Source: Chlorocebus sabaeus (taxonomy: Eukaryota; Chordata; Mammalia; Primates; Cercopithecidae). Taken from it: a stretch of DNA of 64,000 bases. The stretch is from NCBI RefSeq assembly GCF_047675955.1, contig NW_027327628.1, positions 124,001 to 188,000 on the forward strand, written 5' to 3'. Numbering within the stretch: the stretch's first letter is position 1; each line of letters opens with the position of its first letter. The translations under genes and the position numbers were made by a program. Below are positions 1 through 12,165 of the stretch, one piece after another. A model generated the notes under the pieces. It was not told where the DNA came from, did not search any database, and saw only the letters and a list, made by a program, of their open reading frames with translations.

Positions 1-3000
1 TTAGCAGAAGACAAAGAAGTTTCTGAGAAAACTTCTTTTCAGTTTTAAACTGAGATATTTGCTTTTTCACCGTAGCCCTCTATGGGCTTCCAAATATCAC
101 TTTGCAAATTCCACAAGAACAGTTCTAGTGAAAGGCTTCTTGACGGGAAAGCAGTAACTCTCTGAGATGAATTAAGAGAAGACAAAGCAGTTTCTGAGGA
201 AACTTCTTTCCAGTTTTTAACTGAAAGTATTTCCTTTTGCACCGTAGCCCTCTATGGGCTTCCAAATATCACTTTCCAAATTCCACAAGAACAGCCTTAC
301 CGAAAGGCTTCTTGAAGGGAAAGCTGTAACTCTGTGAGGTGAATTAACAGAACACAAAGCAGTTTCTCAGAAAGATTCCTTCCAGTTTTTAACTAAAGAT
401 ATGTCCTTTTTCACCATCGTTCTCTATGGGCTTCCACATGTTACTTCGAAAGTTCCACCAGAACAGCCTTAGCGAAAGGCTTCTTGAGAGGAAATCTGTA
501 ACTATGTGAGGTGAACTAACAGAACACAAAGCAGTTTCTCACAAAGCTTCTTTCCAGTTTTTATCTTAGGATATTTCCTTTTTCACCATAGCCCTCTATG
601 TGCTTCCAAATATCACCTTGCAAATTCCACAAGAACAGTCTTAGCGAAAGGCTACCTGAGGGGAAAGCAATAACTCTGAGATGAATTAACAGAACACAAA
701 ACAGTTTCTCAGAAAGTATCTTTCCAGTTTTTAACGGAAGATATTACCTTTTTCAGCATAGCCCTCTATGGGTTTCCAAATATCACTTAGCAAATTCTAC
801 AAGAACAGGCTTAGCAAAAGGCTTCTTGAGGGGAAAGCTGTACGTCTGTGAAATGAATTAACAGAACACATAGAAGTTTCTCAGAAAGATTCTTTTCAGT
901 TTATATCTCAGGATATTTCCTTTTTCACCATAGACATCCATGGGCTTTCAAATATCACTTTGCAAATTCAACAAGCCAGTCTTAGCGAAAGGCTTCTTGA
1001 CGGGAAAGCAGTAACTCTCTGAGATGAATTAACAGAAGACAAAGCAGTTTCTGAGAAAACTTCTTTCCAGTTTTTAACGGAAGTTATTTCCTTTTTCACC
1101 GTAGCCCTCTATGGGCCTCCAAATATCACTTTGAAATTCCACAAGAACAGTCTTAGCGAAAGGCTTCTTGAGGGTAAAGCTATAAATCATTGAGATGAAT
1201 TAACAGAACACAAAGCAGTTCCTCAGAAAGCTTCTTTTCAGTTTTTAACTGAAGATATTTCCTTTTTCACCGTAGCCTTCTATGGGCTCCAAAATATCAA
1301 TTTTCAATTTCCACAACAACAACCTTAGCTAAAGTTCACTTGAGGGGAAAGCTGTAACTCTCTGACATGAATTAACAGAACACAAAGCAGTTTCTCAGAA
1401 AGCTTCTTTTCAGTTTTTATCTTAGGCTATTTCCTTTTTCACCATAGCCTTCTATGAGCTTCCAAAGATCACGCTGCAGATTCCACAAGAACAGTCTTAG
1501 CGAAAGGCTTCTTTAGGGGAAAGCTGTAACTTTTTGAGATGAATTAACAAAACAGAAAGCAGTTTCTCAGAAAGCTTCTTTCCAGTTTTTAACTGAAGAT
1601 ATTACCTTTTTCACCATATCCCTCTATGGGCTTCCAAATATCACTTTGCAAATTCCACAAGAATAGTCTTAGCGAAAGGCTTCTTGAGGGGTAAGCTGTA
1701 ACTCTGTGAGATGAATTAACAGAACACAAAGGAGTTCCTCAGAAAGCTTCTGTCCAGTTTTTAACTGAAGATATTTCTTTTTCACCATAGACCTTTATGG
1801 TCTTCCAAATATTACTTTGCAAATCCCACAGAACTGTCGTAGCGAAAGGCCTCTTGAGGGGAAAGCTGTAACTCGGTGAGATATATTTACAGTACACACG
1901 GCAGTTTCTCAGAATGTTTCTTTCCAGTTTTTAACGGAAGATATTTCCTTTTTCACCTTTGCCCTCTATGGGCTTCCAAATATCACTTTGCAAATTTCAC
2001 AAGAATAGTCTCAGTGAACGAATTCTTGAGGAGAAAGCTGTAACTCTGTCAGATGAATTAACAGAACACAAAGCAGTTTCTCAGAAAGCTTCTTTTCGTT
2101 TTTTATCTTAGGATATTTCCATTTTCAACATAGCCCTCTATGGACTTCCAAATATCACTTTGCAAATTCCACAAGAACAGTCTTTGCCGAAGGGCTCTTG
2201 AGGAAAAGTTGTAACCCTGTGTGATGAATTAACAGAACACAAAGCAGTTTCTCAGAAAGCTTCTTTTAAGTTTTTAACTGAAGTTATTTCCTTTTTCACC
2301 ATTGCTCTCTATGGGCTTCCAAATATCACTTTGCAAATTACACAACAACAGCCTTAGCGAAAGGCTTCTTGAGGGTAAAGCTGTAACTCTGTGAGTTGAA
2401 TTTTCAAAATACAAAGCAGTTTCTCAGAAAGCTTCTTTTTAGTTTTTATCTTAGGATATTTCCTTTTTCACAACAGCCCTGCATCGGCTTCCAAATATCC
2501 CTTTGCAAATTCCACAAGAACAGTCTTAGCGAAAGGCTTCTGGAGGGCAATGCTGTAACTCGGTGAGATGAATTAACAGAACACAAAGCAGTTTCTCAGA
2601 AAGCTTCTTTCTAGTTTTCAGCGGAAGATATTTCCTTTTTCATCATAGCCCTCCATGGGATTCCAAATATCCCTTTGCAAATTTCACAAGAACAGTCTTA
2701 GCGAAAGACATCTTGAGGGGAAAGCTGTAACTCTGTGAGATGAGCCAACAGAACACAAAGCAGTTTCGCAGAAAGCTTGATTTCGGTTTTCATCTTAGGA
2801 TATTTCCATTTTCACCATAACCCTCTAAGGGCTTCCAAGTATCACTTTGCAAATTCCAACAGAACAGTCTTAGCGAAAGGCTTCTTGAGGGGAAAGCTGT
2901 AACTCTTTGAGATGAATTAACAGAACATAAAGCAGTTTCTCAGAAAGCTTCTTTCCAGTTTTTAACGGAAGATATTTCCTTTTTCACCAAAGCCTTCTAT

Positions 3001-5920
3001 GGACTTCCAAATATCACTTTTCAAATTCCACAAGAACAGTCTTAGCGAAAGGCTTCTTGAGGGGAAAGCTGTAACTCTGTGAGGTGAATTAACAGAACAC
3101 AAAGCAGTTTCTCAGAAAGCTTCTTTCCAGTTTTTAACGGAAGATATTTCGTTTTCCACCATGAACACCTATGGGCTTACAAATATCAATTTGTAAATTC
3201 CACAAGAACAGTCTTAGCGACAGGCTTCTTGAGGGAAAAGCTGTAACTCTGTGAGATGAATTAACAGAACATAAAGCAGTTTCACAGAAAGCTTCTTTCC
3301 AGTTTTTAACTGAAGATATTTCCCTTCTCACCGTAGCGCTCTATGCACTTTCAAATATCACTTTGCAAATCCCGCAAGAACTGTCTTAGTGAAATGTTTC
3401 CTTTGGGAAAAGTTGTAATTCTGTCCGATGTATTAACAGAACACACGGCAGTTTCTCAGAAAGATTCTTTCCAGATTTAACTGAAGATATGTCCTTTCTC
3501 ACCGTAGCACTGTATGCACTTTCAAATATCACTTTGCAAATCCCACAAGAACTGTCTTAGCGAAATGTTTCCTTTGGGAAAAGTTGTAATTTTGTCCGAT
3601 GTATTAACAGAACACACGGCAGTTTCTCAGAAAGCTTCTTTCCAGTTTTAAACGGAAGTTATTTCCATTTTCACCATAGCCCTCTATGGGCTTCCAAATA
3701 TCACTTTGCAAATTTCATAAAAACAGTCTTAATGAACGACTTCCTGAGGGGACAGCTGTAACTCTGTGAGATGAACTAACAGAACACAGAGCAGTTTCTC
3801 AGAAAGCTTCTTTTCTGTTTATATCATAGGATATTTCCATTTTCACCACAGCCCTCTAAGTGCTTCCAAATATCACTTTGCAAATTCCACAAGAACAGTA
3901 TTAGCGAAAGGCTTCTTGAGGGGAAAGCTGTAACTCTTTGAGATGAATTAACAGAACACAAAGCAGTTTCTCAGAAAGCTTCCTTTCAGATTTTAACTGA
4001 AGATATTTCCTTTTTCACCATAGCCCTCTAGGGATTCCAAATATCACTTTGCGAATTTCACAACAACAGCTTTAGTGAAAGGCTTATTGAGGGGAAAGCT
4101 GTAACTCTGTGAGTTGAATTAACAGATCACAAGTCAGTTTCTCAGAAAGCTTCTTTTCAGTTTTTATCTTAGGCTATTTTCTTTTTCACCATAGCCCTCT
4201 AGGGGCTTCGAAATATCACTTTGGAAATTCCACAAGAACAGTCCTAGTGAACGCCTTCTTCAGGGGAAAGCTGTAACTCTGTGAGATGAATTAACAGAAC
4301 ACAAATCAGTTTCTCATAAAGCTTCTTTTCTGATATAATGGAAGATATTCCTTTTTCACCTTACCCCTCTATGGGCTTCAAATTTCACTTTGCAAAATCC
4401 ACAAGAACATTCTTAGCGAAAGGCTTCTTGAGGGTAAAGCTGTAACTCTGTAAGATGTATTAACAGAACACTAAGCAGTTTCTGAGAAAGCTTCTTTTCA
4501 GTTTTTATCTTAGGATATTTCCTTTCTCACCGTAGCCCTCTATGGGCTTCCAAATATCACTTTGCAAATTCCACAATAACAGTCTTAGCGAAAGGCTTCT
4601 TGAGGGGAAAGCTGTCACTCTGTGGGATGAATTAACAGAACACAAAGCAGTTTCTCAGAAAGCTTCTTTCCAGATTTTAACTGAAGAGATTTGCTTTTTC
4701 ACCATAGCCCTCTATGGGCTTACAAATATCACTTTTCAAATCCCACAAGAACAGACTTAGTGAAAGGCTTCTTGAGGGAAAAGCTGTAACTCTGTGAGAT
4801 GAATTAACAGAACACAAAGCAGTTTCTCAGAAAGCTTCTTTCCAGTTTTTAACTGAAGATATTTTCTTTTTAACCATAGCCCTCTATGGGCTTCCAAATA
4901 ACACTTTGCATATTCCACAGGAAAAGTCTTAGCGAAAGGCTTCTTGAGGGGAAAGCTGTAACTCTGTGAGATGAATTAACGGAACACAAAGCAGTTTCTC
5001 AGAAAGCTTCTTATCAGTTTTTAACTGAAGATATTTAATTTTTCACCAAAGCCCCCTGTGGGCTTCCAAATATCACTTTCCAAATCCCACAAGAACAGTC
5101 TTAGCCAAAGACTTCTTTTGGGGAAAGCTGTAACTTGGTGAGATGTATTAACAGAACACACGGCAGTTTCTCAGAAAGCTTCTCTCCAGATTTTAACGGA
5201 AGATATTTCCTTTTACACCATAGCCCTCTATCGGCTTCCAAATATCACTTTTCAAATTTCACAAAAACAGTCTTAGTGAACGACTTCTGGAAGGGAAAGC
5301 TGTAACTCTGTGAGGTGAACTAACAGAACACAAAGAAGTTTTCAGAAAGCTTTTTTTCGATTTTCGTCTTAGGATATTTCTATTTTCACCATAGCCTTCT
5401 ATGGTCTTCCAAATATCATTTTGCATATTACACAAGACCAGTCTTAGGGAAAGGCTTCTTCAGGGGAAAGCTGTAACTCTTTGAGATGAATTAACAGAAC
5501 ACAAAGTAGTTTCTGAGAAAGCTTCTTTCCAGTTTTTAACTGAAGATATTTCCTTCTTCACCACAGCCCTGCATGGGCTTCAAATATCACTTTGCAAATT
5601 CCACAAAAAGAGCCTTAGCGTAAGGCTTCTTGAGGGGAAAGCTGTAATTCTGTGAGTTGAATTAACAGAACACAAAGTAGTTTCTCAGACAGTTTCTCTT
5701 CAGATTTTACCTTAAGCTATTTCGTTTTTCACCACAGCCCTATATCGGCTTCCAAATATCACTTTGCAAATTCCACAAGAACAGTCTTAGAGAAAGGCTT
5801 CTTGAGAAGAAAGCTGTAACTCTGTGAGATGAATTAACAGAACGCAAAGCAGTTTCTCAGAAAGGTTCTTTACAGTTTTTATCTTAGGTAATTTCCTTTT
5901 TCACCATAGCCATTTATGGG

Positions 5921-6110
5921 CTTCCAAATATCAGTTACCAAATTCCAAAAGAACAGCCTTAGCGAAAGGCTTCTTGAAGGGAAACCTATAACTCTGTGAG
6001 ATGATTTAACAGAATACAAAGCAGTTTCTCAGAAAGCTTCCTTCCAGTTTTTCCGGAAGATATTTCCTTTTTCACCAGAGCCCTCTATGGGCTTCCAAAT
6101 ATCACTTTGC
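5921..6110 (-). repeat. Monomer variant with shortened CAGTTTTTCCGG junction; partner near 14960
   Basis: The segment around 5930 (TATCAGTTACCAAATTCC, then GGGAAACCTATAACT) and the next monomer with a shortened TTTTTCCGGAAGAT recur at about 14960-15100. The recurrence has the same rare bases and the same short deletion (TTTTTCTGGAAGAT). The two sites are about 9.03 kb apart. Because an indel and several private substitutions are shared, this looks like an old duplicated block rather than chance similarity between monomers. Confidence 0.6.
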
Positions 6111-9100
6111 AAATTCCACAAGAAGAGCCTTACATAAAGGCTTCTTGAAGGGAAAGATGTAACTCTGTGAGATGAATAAACAGAACACAAAGCAGTTTCT
6201 CCGAATGTTTCTTTTCAGTTTTTAACTTAGGATATTTCCTTTTTCACCGTAGCCCTCTATGGACTTCTAAATAGCACTTTGCAAATTCCACAAAAACAGT
6301 CTTAGCGAAAGGCTTTTTGAAGAGAAAGCTGTAACTCTGTGAGATGAATTAACAGAACACAAAGTAGTTTCTCAGAAAGCTTCTTTCCAGTTTTTTATGG
6401 AAGATATTTCCTTTTTCACCATAGCCCTCTATTTGCTTCCAAATATCACTTTGCCAATTCCAGAAGAACAGCCTTAGCGAAAGGCTTCTTGAAGGGAAAG
6501 CTGTAAATCTGTGAGATGAATTAACAGAACGCAAAGCAGTTTTTCAGAAAGCTTCTTTCCAATATTTAACGGAAGATATTTTCTTTTTCACCATAGCCGT
6601 CTAGGGTCTTCAAAATATTTCTTTGAAAATTGCACAAGAACAGTCTTTGCGGAAGGCTTCTTGTAGGGAAAGCTGTAACACTGTGAGATGAATTAACAGA
6701 ACACAAAGCATTTTGTCAGAAAGCTTCTTTAATTTTTTAAACTGAAGATATTTATTTTTCACCATAGTCACTCTATGGGCTTCCAAATATCATTTTGAAA
6801 ATTCCACAAGAACAGCCTTAGCGAAAGGCTTCTTGAGGGGAAACGTGTAACTCTGTGAGATGATATAATAGAACACAAAGCAGTCTCTCAGAAAGCTTCT
6901 TTCCAGTTTTTAACGGAAGCTATTTCCTTTTTCACCATAGCCCTCTATGGGCTTCCAAATATCACTTTCCAAATTCCACAAGAACAGTCTTAGCGAAAGG
7001 CTTCTTGAGGAGAAAGCTGTAATTCTGTGAGATGATTTAATAGAACACAAAGCAGGTTCTCAGAAAGCTTCTTTTCAGTTTTTAACGGAAGATATTTCCT
7101 TTTTCACCATAACCCTCTATTTGCTTCCAAATATCACTTTGCAAATTCCACAAGAACAGTCTTAGCGAAAGGCTTCTGGAGGGGAAAGCTGTAGCTCTGT
7201 GAGATTAATTAACAGAACACAAAGCAGTTTCTCAGAAAGCTTCTTTCCAGTTTTTAACGGACGATATTTCCTTTTTCACGATAGTCATCTATGGGCTTCC
7301 AAATATCACTTTGCAAATTCTAGAAGAACAGGCTTAGGGAAAGGTTTCTGTAGGGGAAAGCCGTAACTCTGTGAGATGAATTAACAGAACACAAAGCAAT
7401 TTCTAAGAAAACTTCTTTCCAGTTTTTAACGGAAGATATTTCCTTTTTCACCATAGCTCTCTATGGGCTTCCAAATATCACTTTGCAGATTCCAATAGAA
7501 CAGTCTTATCCAACAGATTCTTGAGGGGAAAGCTGTAACGTGGTGAGATGTATTAACAGAACACAAAGCAGTTTCTCTGAAAGCTTCTTTCCAGTATTTA
7601 ATGGAAGATATTTCCTTTTTCACCATAGCCCTCTACTTGCTTCCAAATATCACTTTGCAAATTCCACAAGAACAGTGTTAGCGAAAGGCTTCTTGAGGGG
7701 AAAGCTGTAACTCTGTGAGATGAATTAACAGAACACAAGAGTTTCTCAGAAAGCTTCTTTCCAGTTTTTAACGGAAGATATTTCCTTTTCTACCATAGCC
7801 CTCTAAGGGCTTCTAAATATCACTTTGCAAATTCCACAAGAACCATCATAGCGAAAGGCTTTTGAAGGGAAAGCTGTAACTCTGTGAGAAGATTTAACCG
7901 AACACAAAACAGTTTCTCAGGAAGCTTCTTTCCAGTTTTTTATGGAGGATATTTCCTTTTTCACCATAGCCCTGTATGGTCTTCCATATATCACTTTGCA
8001 AAATCCACAAGAACAGTCATAGCAAAAGGCTTCTTCCTGGAAAACAGTAACTCTATGAGATGAATTAACAGTACACAGAGCAGTTTCTCAGAAAGCTTCT
8101 TTCCAGTTTTTTACGGGGGATATTTCCTTTTTCGCCATAGCCCTCTATGGGCTTCCAAATATCACTTTGCAAATTCCAGAAGAACAGTCTTAGCGAAAGG
8201 CTTCTTGAGGGGAAAGAACTAACTCTGTGAGATGAATTAACAGAAAACAAAGCAGTTTCTCAGACAGCATCTTTCCAGTTTTTAACGGAAGATATTTCCT
8301 TTTTCACCATAACCCTCTATGGGCTTCCAAATATCACTTTGCTAATGTCACAAGAACAGTCTTAGCGAAAGGGTTCTTGATGGTAAAGCAGTAACTCTGC
8401 GAGATGAATTAACAGAACACAAAGCAGTTTCTCAGAAAGCTTCTTTCCAGCTTTTAACTGAAGATATTTCCTTTTTCACCATAGCCCTGTACGGGCTTCC
8501 AATTATCAGTTTGCAAACTCCACAAGAACAGTCTTAGCGAAAGGCTTCTTGAGGGGAAAGCAGTAACTCTGTGAGATGAATTAACAGAACACAAAATAGT
8601 TTCTCAGAAACTTTCTTTCCAGTATTTAACGGAAGATATTTACTTTTACACCGTAGCCCTCTATGGGCTTCCAAATATCACTTTGCCAATTCCACAAGAA
8701 CAGTCTTAGCGAAAGGCTTCTTGAGAGGAAATCTGTAACTCTGCGAGATGAATTAACAGAACACAAAGTAGTTTCTCAGAAAGCTTCTTTCCGGTTTTGT
8801 ACGGAAAATATTTCCTTTTTCTCCATAGTCCTCTATGGACTTCCAAATATCTCTTTGCAAATTCCACAAGAACAGTCTTAGCTAAAGGCTTCCTGAGAGG
8901 AAAGCTGTAACTCTGTGAGATGAATTAACAGAACACAAAGCAGTTTTTCAGACAGCTTCTTTCCGGTTTTTAACTGAAAATATTCCTTTTTCACCATAGA
9001 CCTCTATCGGCTTCCAAATATCACTTTTCCAATTCCACAAGAACAGTCTTAGGAAAACTCTTCTTGAGGGGAAAGCTGTAACTCTGTGAGATGAATTAAA

Positions 9101-9144
9101 ACAACACAAAGCAGTTTCTCAGACAGCTTCTTTCCAGTTTTTAA

Positions 9145-9360
9145 GTGAAGATATTTCCTTTTTCACCAAAGCCCTGTATGGGCTTCCAAATATCACTTTG
9201 CAAATTCCACAAGAACAGCCTTAGCGAAAGGCTTCTTGAAGGGAAAGCTGTAACTCAGAAAACTTCTTTCCCGTTTTTAACGGAAGATATTTCCTTTTTC
9301 ACCATAGCCCTCTATGGGCTTCCGAAAATCACTTTGCAAATTCCACAAGAACAGCCTTAG
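9145..9360 (-). repeat. Alpha monomer with ~36-bp internal deletion (copy 1)
   Basis: At about 9252-9260 the sequence runs GTAACTCAGAAAACTTC. This joins the CTC of AACTCTGTGAG directly to the AGAAA after TTTCTC, losing about 36 bp. Both ends of the lost piece carry CTC, suggesting a microhomology or replication-slippage deletion. The same deletion is present near 11793, in a similar monomer context. Confidence 0.7.
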
Positions 9361-11689
9361 CGAAAGGCTTCTTGATGGGAAAGCTGTAACTCTGTGAGAC
9401 GAAATAACAGAACACAAAGCAGTTTCTCAGACAGCTTCTTTCCTGTTTTTAACTGAAGATATTTTCTTTTTCACCGTATCCCTCTAAGGGCTACCAAAAA
9501 TCACTTTGCAAATTCCACAAGAACAGCCTTAGCGAAAGGCTTCTTGAAGGGAAAGCTGTAACTCTGTGAGATGAATTAACAGAACACAAAGCAATTTCTC
9601 AGAAAGCTTCTTTCCATTTTTTAACGGAAGATTTTTCCTTTTTCACTACAGCCCTCTATGGGGTCCCAAATATCACTTTGCAAATTCCAGAAGAACAGTC
9701 TTAGGGAAAGTCTTCTTGAGGGGAAAGCTGTAACACTGTGAGATGAATTAACAGAAAACAAAGCAGTTTCTCAGAAAGCTTCTTTCCAGTATTTAACGGA
9801 AAATGTTTCCTTTTTCACCATAGCCCTCTAGGGGTTCCGAAATATCACTTTGTCAATTCCACAAGAACAGCCTTACCGAACGGCTTCTTGAAAGGAATGC
9901 TGTAACTCTGTGAGATGAATTAACAGAGCACAAAGCACTTTCTCAGAATGCTTCTTTTCAGTTTTTATCTTAGGATATTTCCTTTTTCACCATAGCCCAC
10001 TATGTGCTTTCAAATATCACCTTGCAAAATCCACAAAACATTCCTACCAAAAGGTTTCATGAGGGAAAAGCAGTAATTCCGTGAGATGAATTAACAGAAC
10101 ACAAAGAACTTTCTCAGACAGCTTCTTCCCCGTTTTTAACTGAAGATATTTCCTTTTTCACCATAGCCCTATATGGGCTTCCAAATATCACTTTGCAAGT
10201 TCCGCAAGAACAACCTTAGCGAAAGGCTTCTTTAAGGAAAGCTGTAACTCTGTGAGATGAATTCACAGAACACAAAGCAATTTCTCAGAAAATTTCTTTC
10301 CAGTTTTTAACGGAGGCTATTTCCTTTTACACCACAGCCCTCTATGGGCTTCCAAATATCACTTTGCCAATTCCACAAGAACAGTCTTAGCAAAAGGTTT
10401 CTTGAGGGGAAATCTGTAAATCTGTGAGAAGAATTAACAGAACACAAAGCAGTTTCTCTGAAAGCTTCTTTCCCGTTTTTAACGGAAGATATTTCCTTTT
10501 TCAAAATAGCCCTCTATGGGCTTCCAAATATCACTTTCCAAATTCCACATGAACAGCCTTAGCGAAAGGCTTCTTGAGGGGAAACCTGTACCTCTGTTAG
10601 ATGAATGAACAGAACACAAAGCACTTTCTCAGACAGCTTCTCTCCAGTTTTTACCTGAAGATATATCCTTTCTCAACATCGCCCTCTATGGGATTCCAAA
10701 TATCACTTTGCAAATTCCACAAGAACAATCTTAGCGAAAGGCTTCATGAGGGGAAAGCAGTAAATCTGTGACATGAATTAACAGAACACGAAACAGTTTC
10801 TCAGAAAGTTTCTTTCTAATTTTTAACGGAAGATATTTCCTTTTACACCATAGCCATCTATGGGCTTCCAAATATCACTTTGCCAATTCCAGAAGAAGAG
10901 TCTTAGCGAAAGGCTTGTTGAGGGGAAATCTGTAACTCTGCGATATGAATTAACAGAACACAAAGTAGTTTCTCAGAAAGCTTCTTTCCCGTTTTTAACG
11001 GAAGGTATTTCCTTTTTCAAAGTAGCCCTCTATGGGCTTACAAATATAACTTTGCAAATTCCACAAGAACAGTCTTAGCAAACGGCTTCTTGAGGGGATA
11101 GCTGTAAATCTATGAGATGAATTAAGAGAACACAAAGCAGTTTCTCAGAAAGCTTCTTTGCAGTTTTTAACGGAAGATATTTCCTTTTTCACCATAGCCC
11201 TCTAGGGGTTTCCAAATATAACTTTGCAAATCCCACAAGAACAGTCTTAGCGAAAGGCTTCTTGAGGGGAAAGCAGTAACTCTCTGAGATGAATTAACAG
11301 AACACAATCCAGTTTCTCTGAAAGTTTCTTTCCATTTTTTAACGAAAATATATCCTTTTACTCCATAGCCCTCTATGGGCTTCCAAATATCACTTTGCCA
11401 ATTCCACAAGAAAAGTCTTAGCGAAAGGCTCCTTGAGGGAAAATCTGTAACTCTGTGAGATGAATTCACAGAACACAAAGTAGTTTCTCAAAAAGCTTCT
11501 TTCCCGTTTTTAACGGAAGATATTTCCTTTTTCGCCATAGCCCTCTATGGGCTTCCAAATAGCACTTTGCAAATTCCACAATTACAGTCTTTGCAAAAGA
11601 CTTCTTGAGGGGAAAGCTGTAACTCTGTGAGATGAATTAACACAACACAAAGCAGTTTCTCAGACAGCTTCTTTCCAGTTTTTAACTGA

Positions 11690-11916
11690 AGATACTTCCT
11701 TTTGCACCATAGTCCTTTATGGGCTTCCAAATATCACCTTGCAAATTCCACAAGAACAGCCTTATCGAAAGGCTTCTTGAAGGGAAAGTTGTAGCTCAGA
11801 AAGATTCTTTCCCGTTTTTAATGGAAGATACTTCCTTTTTCACCACAGCCCTCTGTGGGTTTCAAATATCACTTTGCAAATTCCACAAGAACAGTCTTAG
11901 CGAAAGGCTTCTTTAG
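11690..11916 (-). repeat. Alpha monomer with the same ~36-bp internal deletion (copy 2)
   Basis: At 11793-11800 the sequence GTAGCTCAGAAAGATTC shows the same missing segment as at 9252, and both are followed by the rare TTCTTTCCCGTTTTTAA. The spacing is about 2541 bp, close to 15 monomers. A shared deletion junction plus shared neighbours indicate that both derive from one deleted ancestor, so at least one multi-monomer duplication occurred after the deletion. Confidence 0.7.
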
Positions 11917-12029
11917 GGGAATGCTGTAACTCTGTGAGATGAATTAACAGAAAACAAAGCAGTTTCTCAGAAAGCTTCTTTGCAGTTTTTAACGGAAGAT
12001 ATTTCCTTTTTCACCATCGCCCTCTAAGG

Positions 12030-12165
12030 GCTTACAAATATCACTTTGCAAACTCCTCAAGATCAGTCTTAGCAAAAGGCTTCTTCAGGGGAAAGCTGTA
12101 ACTCTGTGAGAAGAATTCACAGAACACTAAGCAGTTTCTCAGAAAGCTTCTTTCCAGTTTTTAAC
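12030..12165 (-). repeat. Monomer block duplicated at ~14.6 kb (15-monomer spacing)
   Basis: The stretch from GCAAACTCCTCAAGATCAG through TCTTCAGGGGAAAGCTG and ATTCACAGAACACTAAGCAG recurs almost unchanged at 14625-14740. The offset is about 2579 bp (15 monomers). A more diverged relative starts at about 62820. The shared rare variants (CTCCTCAAGATCAG, CACTAAGCAG) make it a recognisable subfamily marker. Confidence 0.65.
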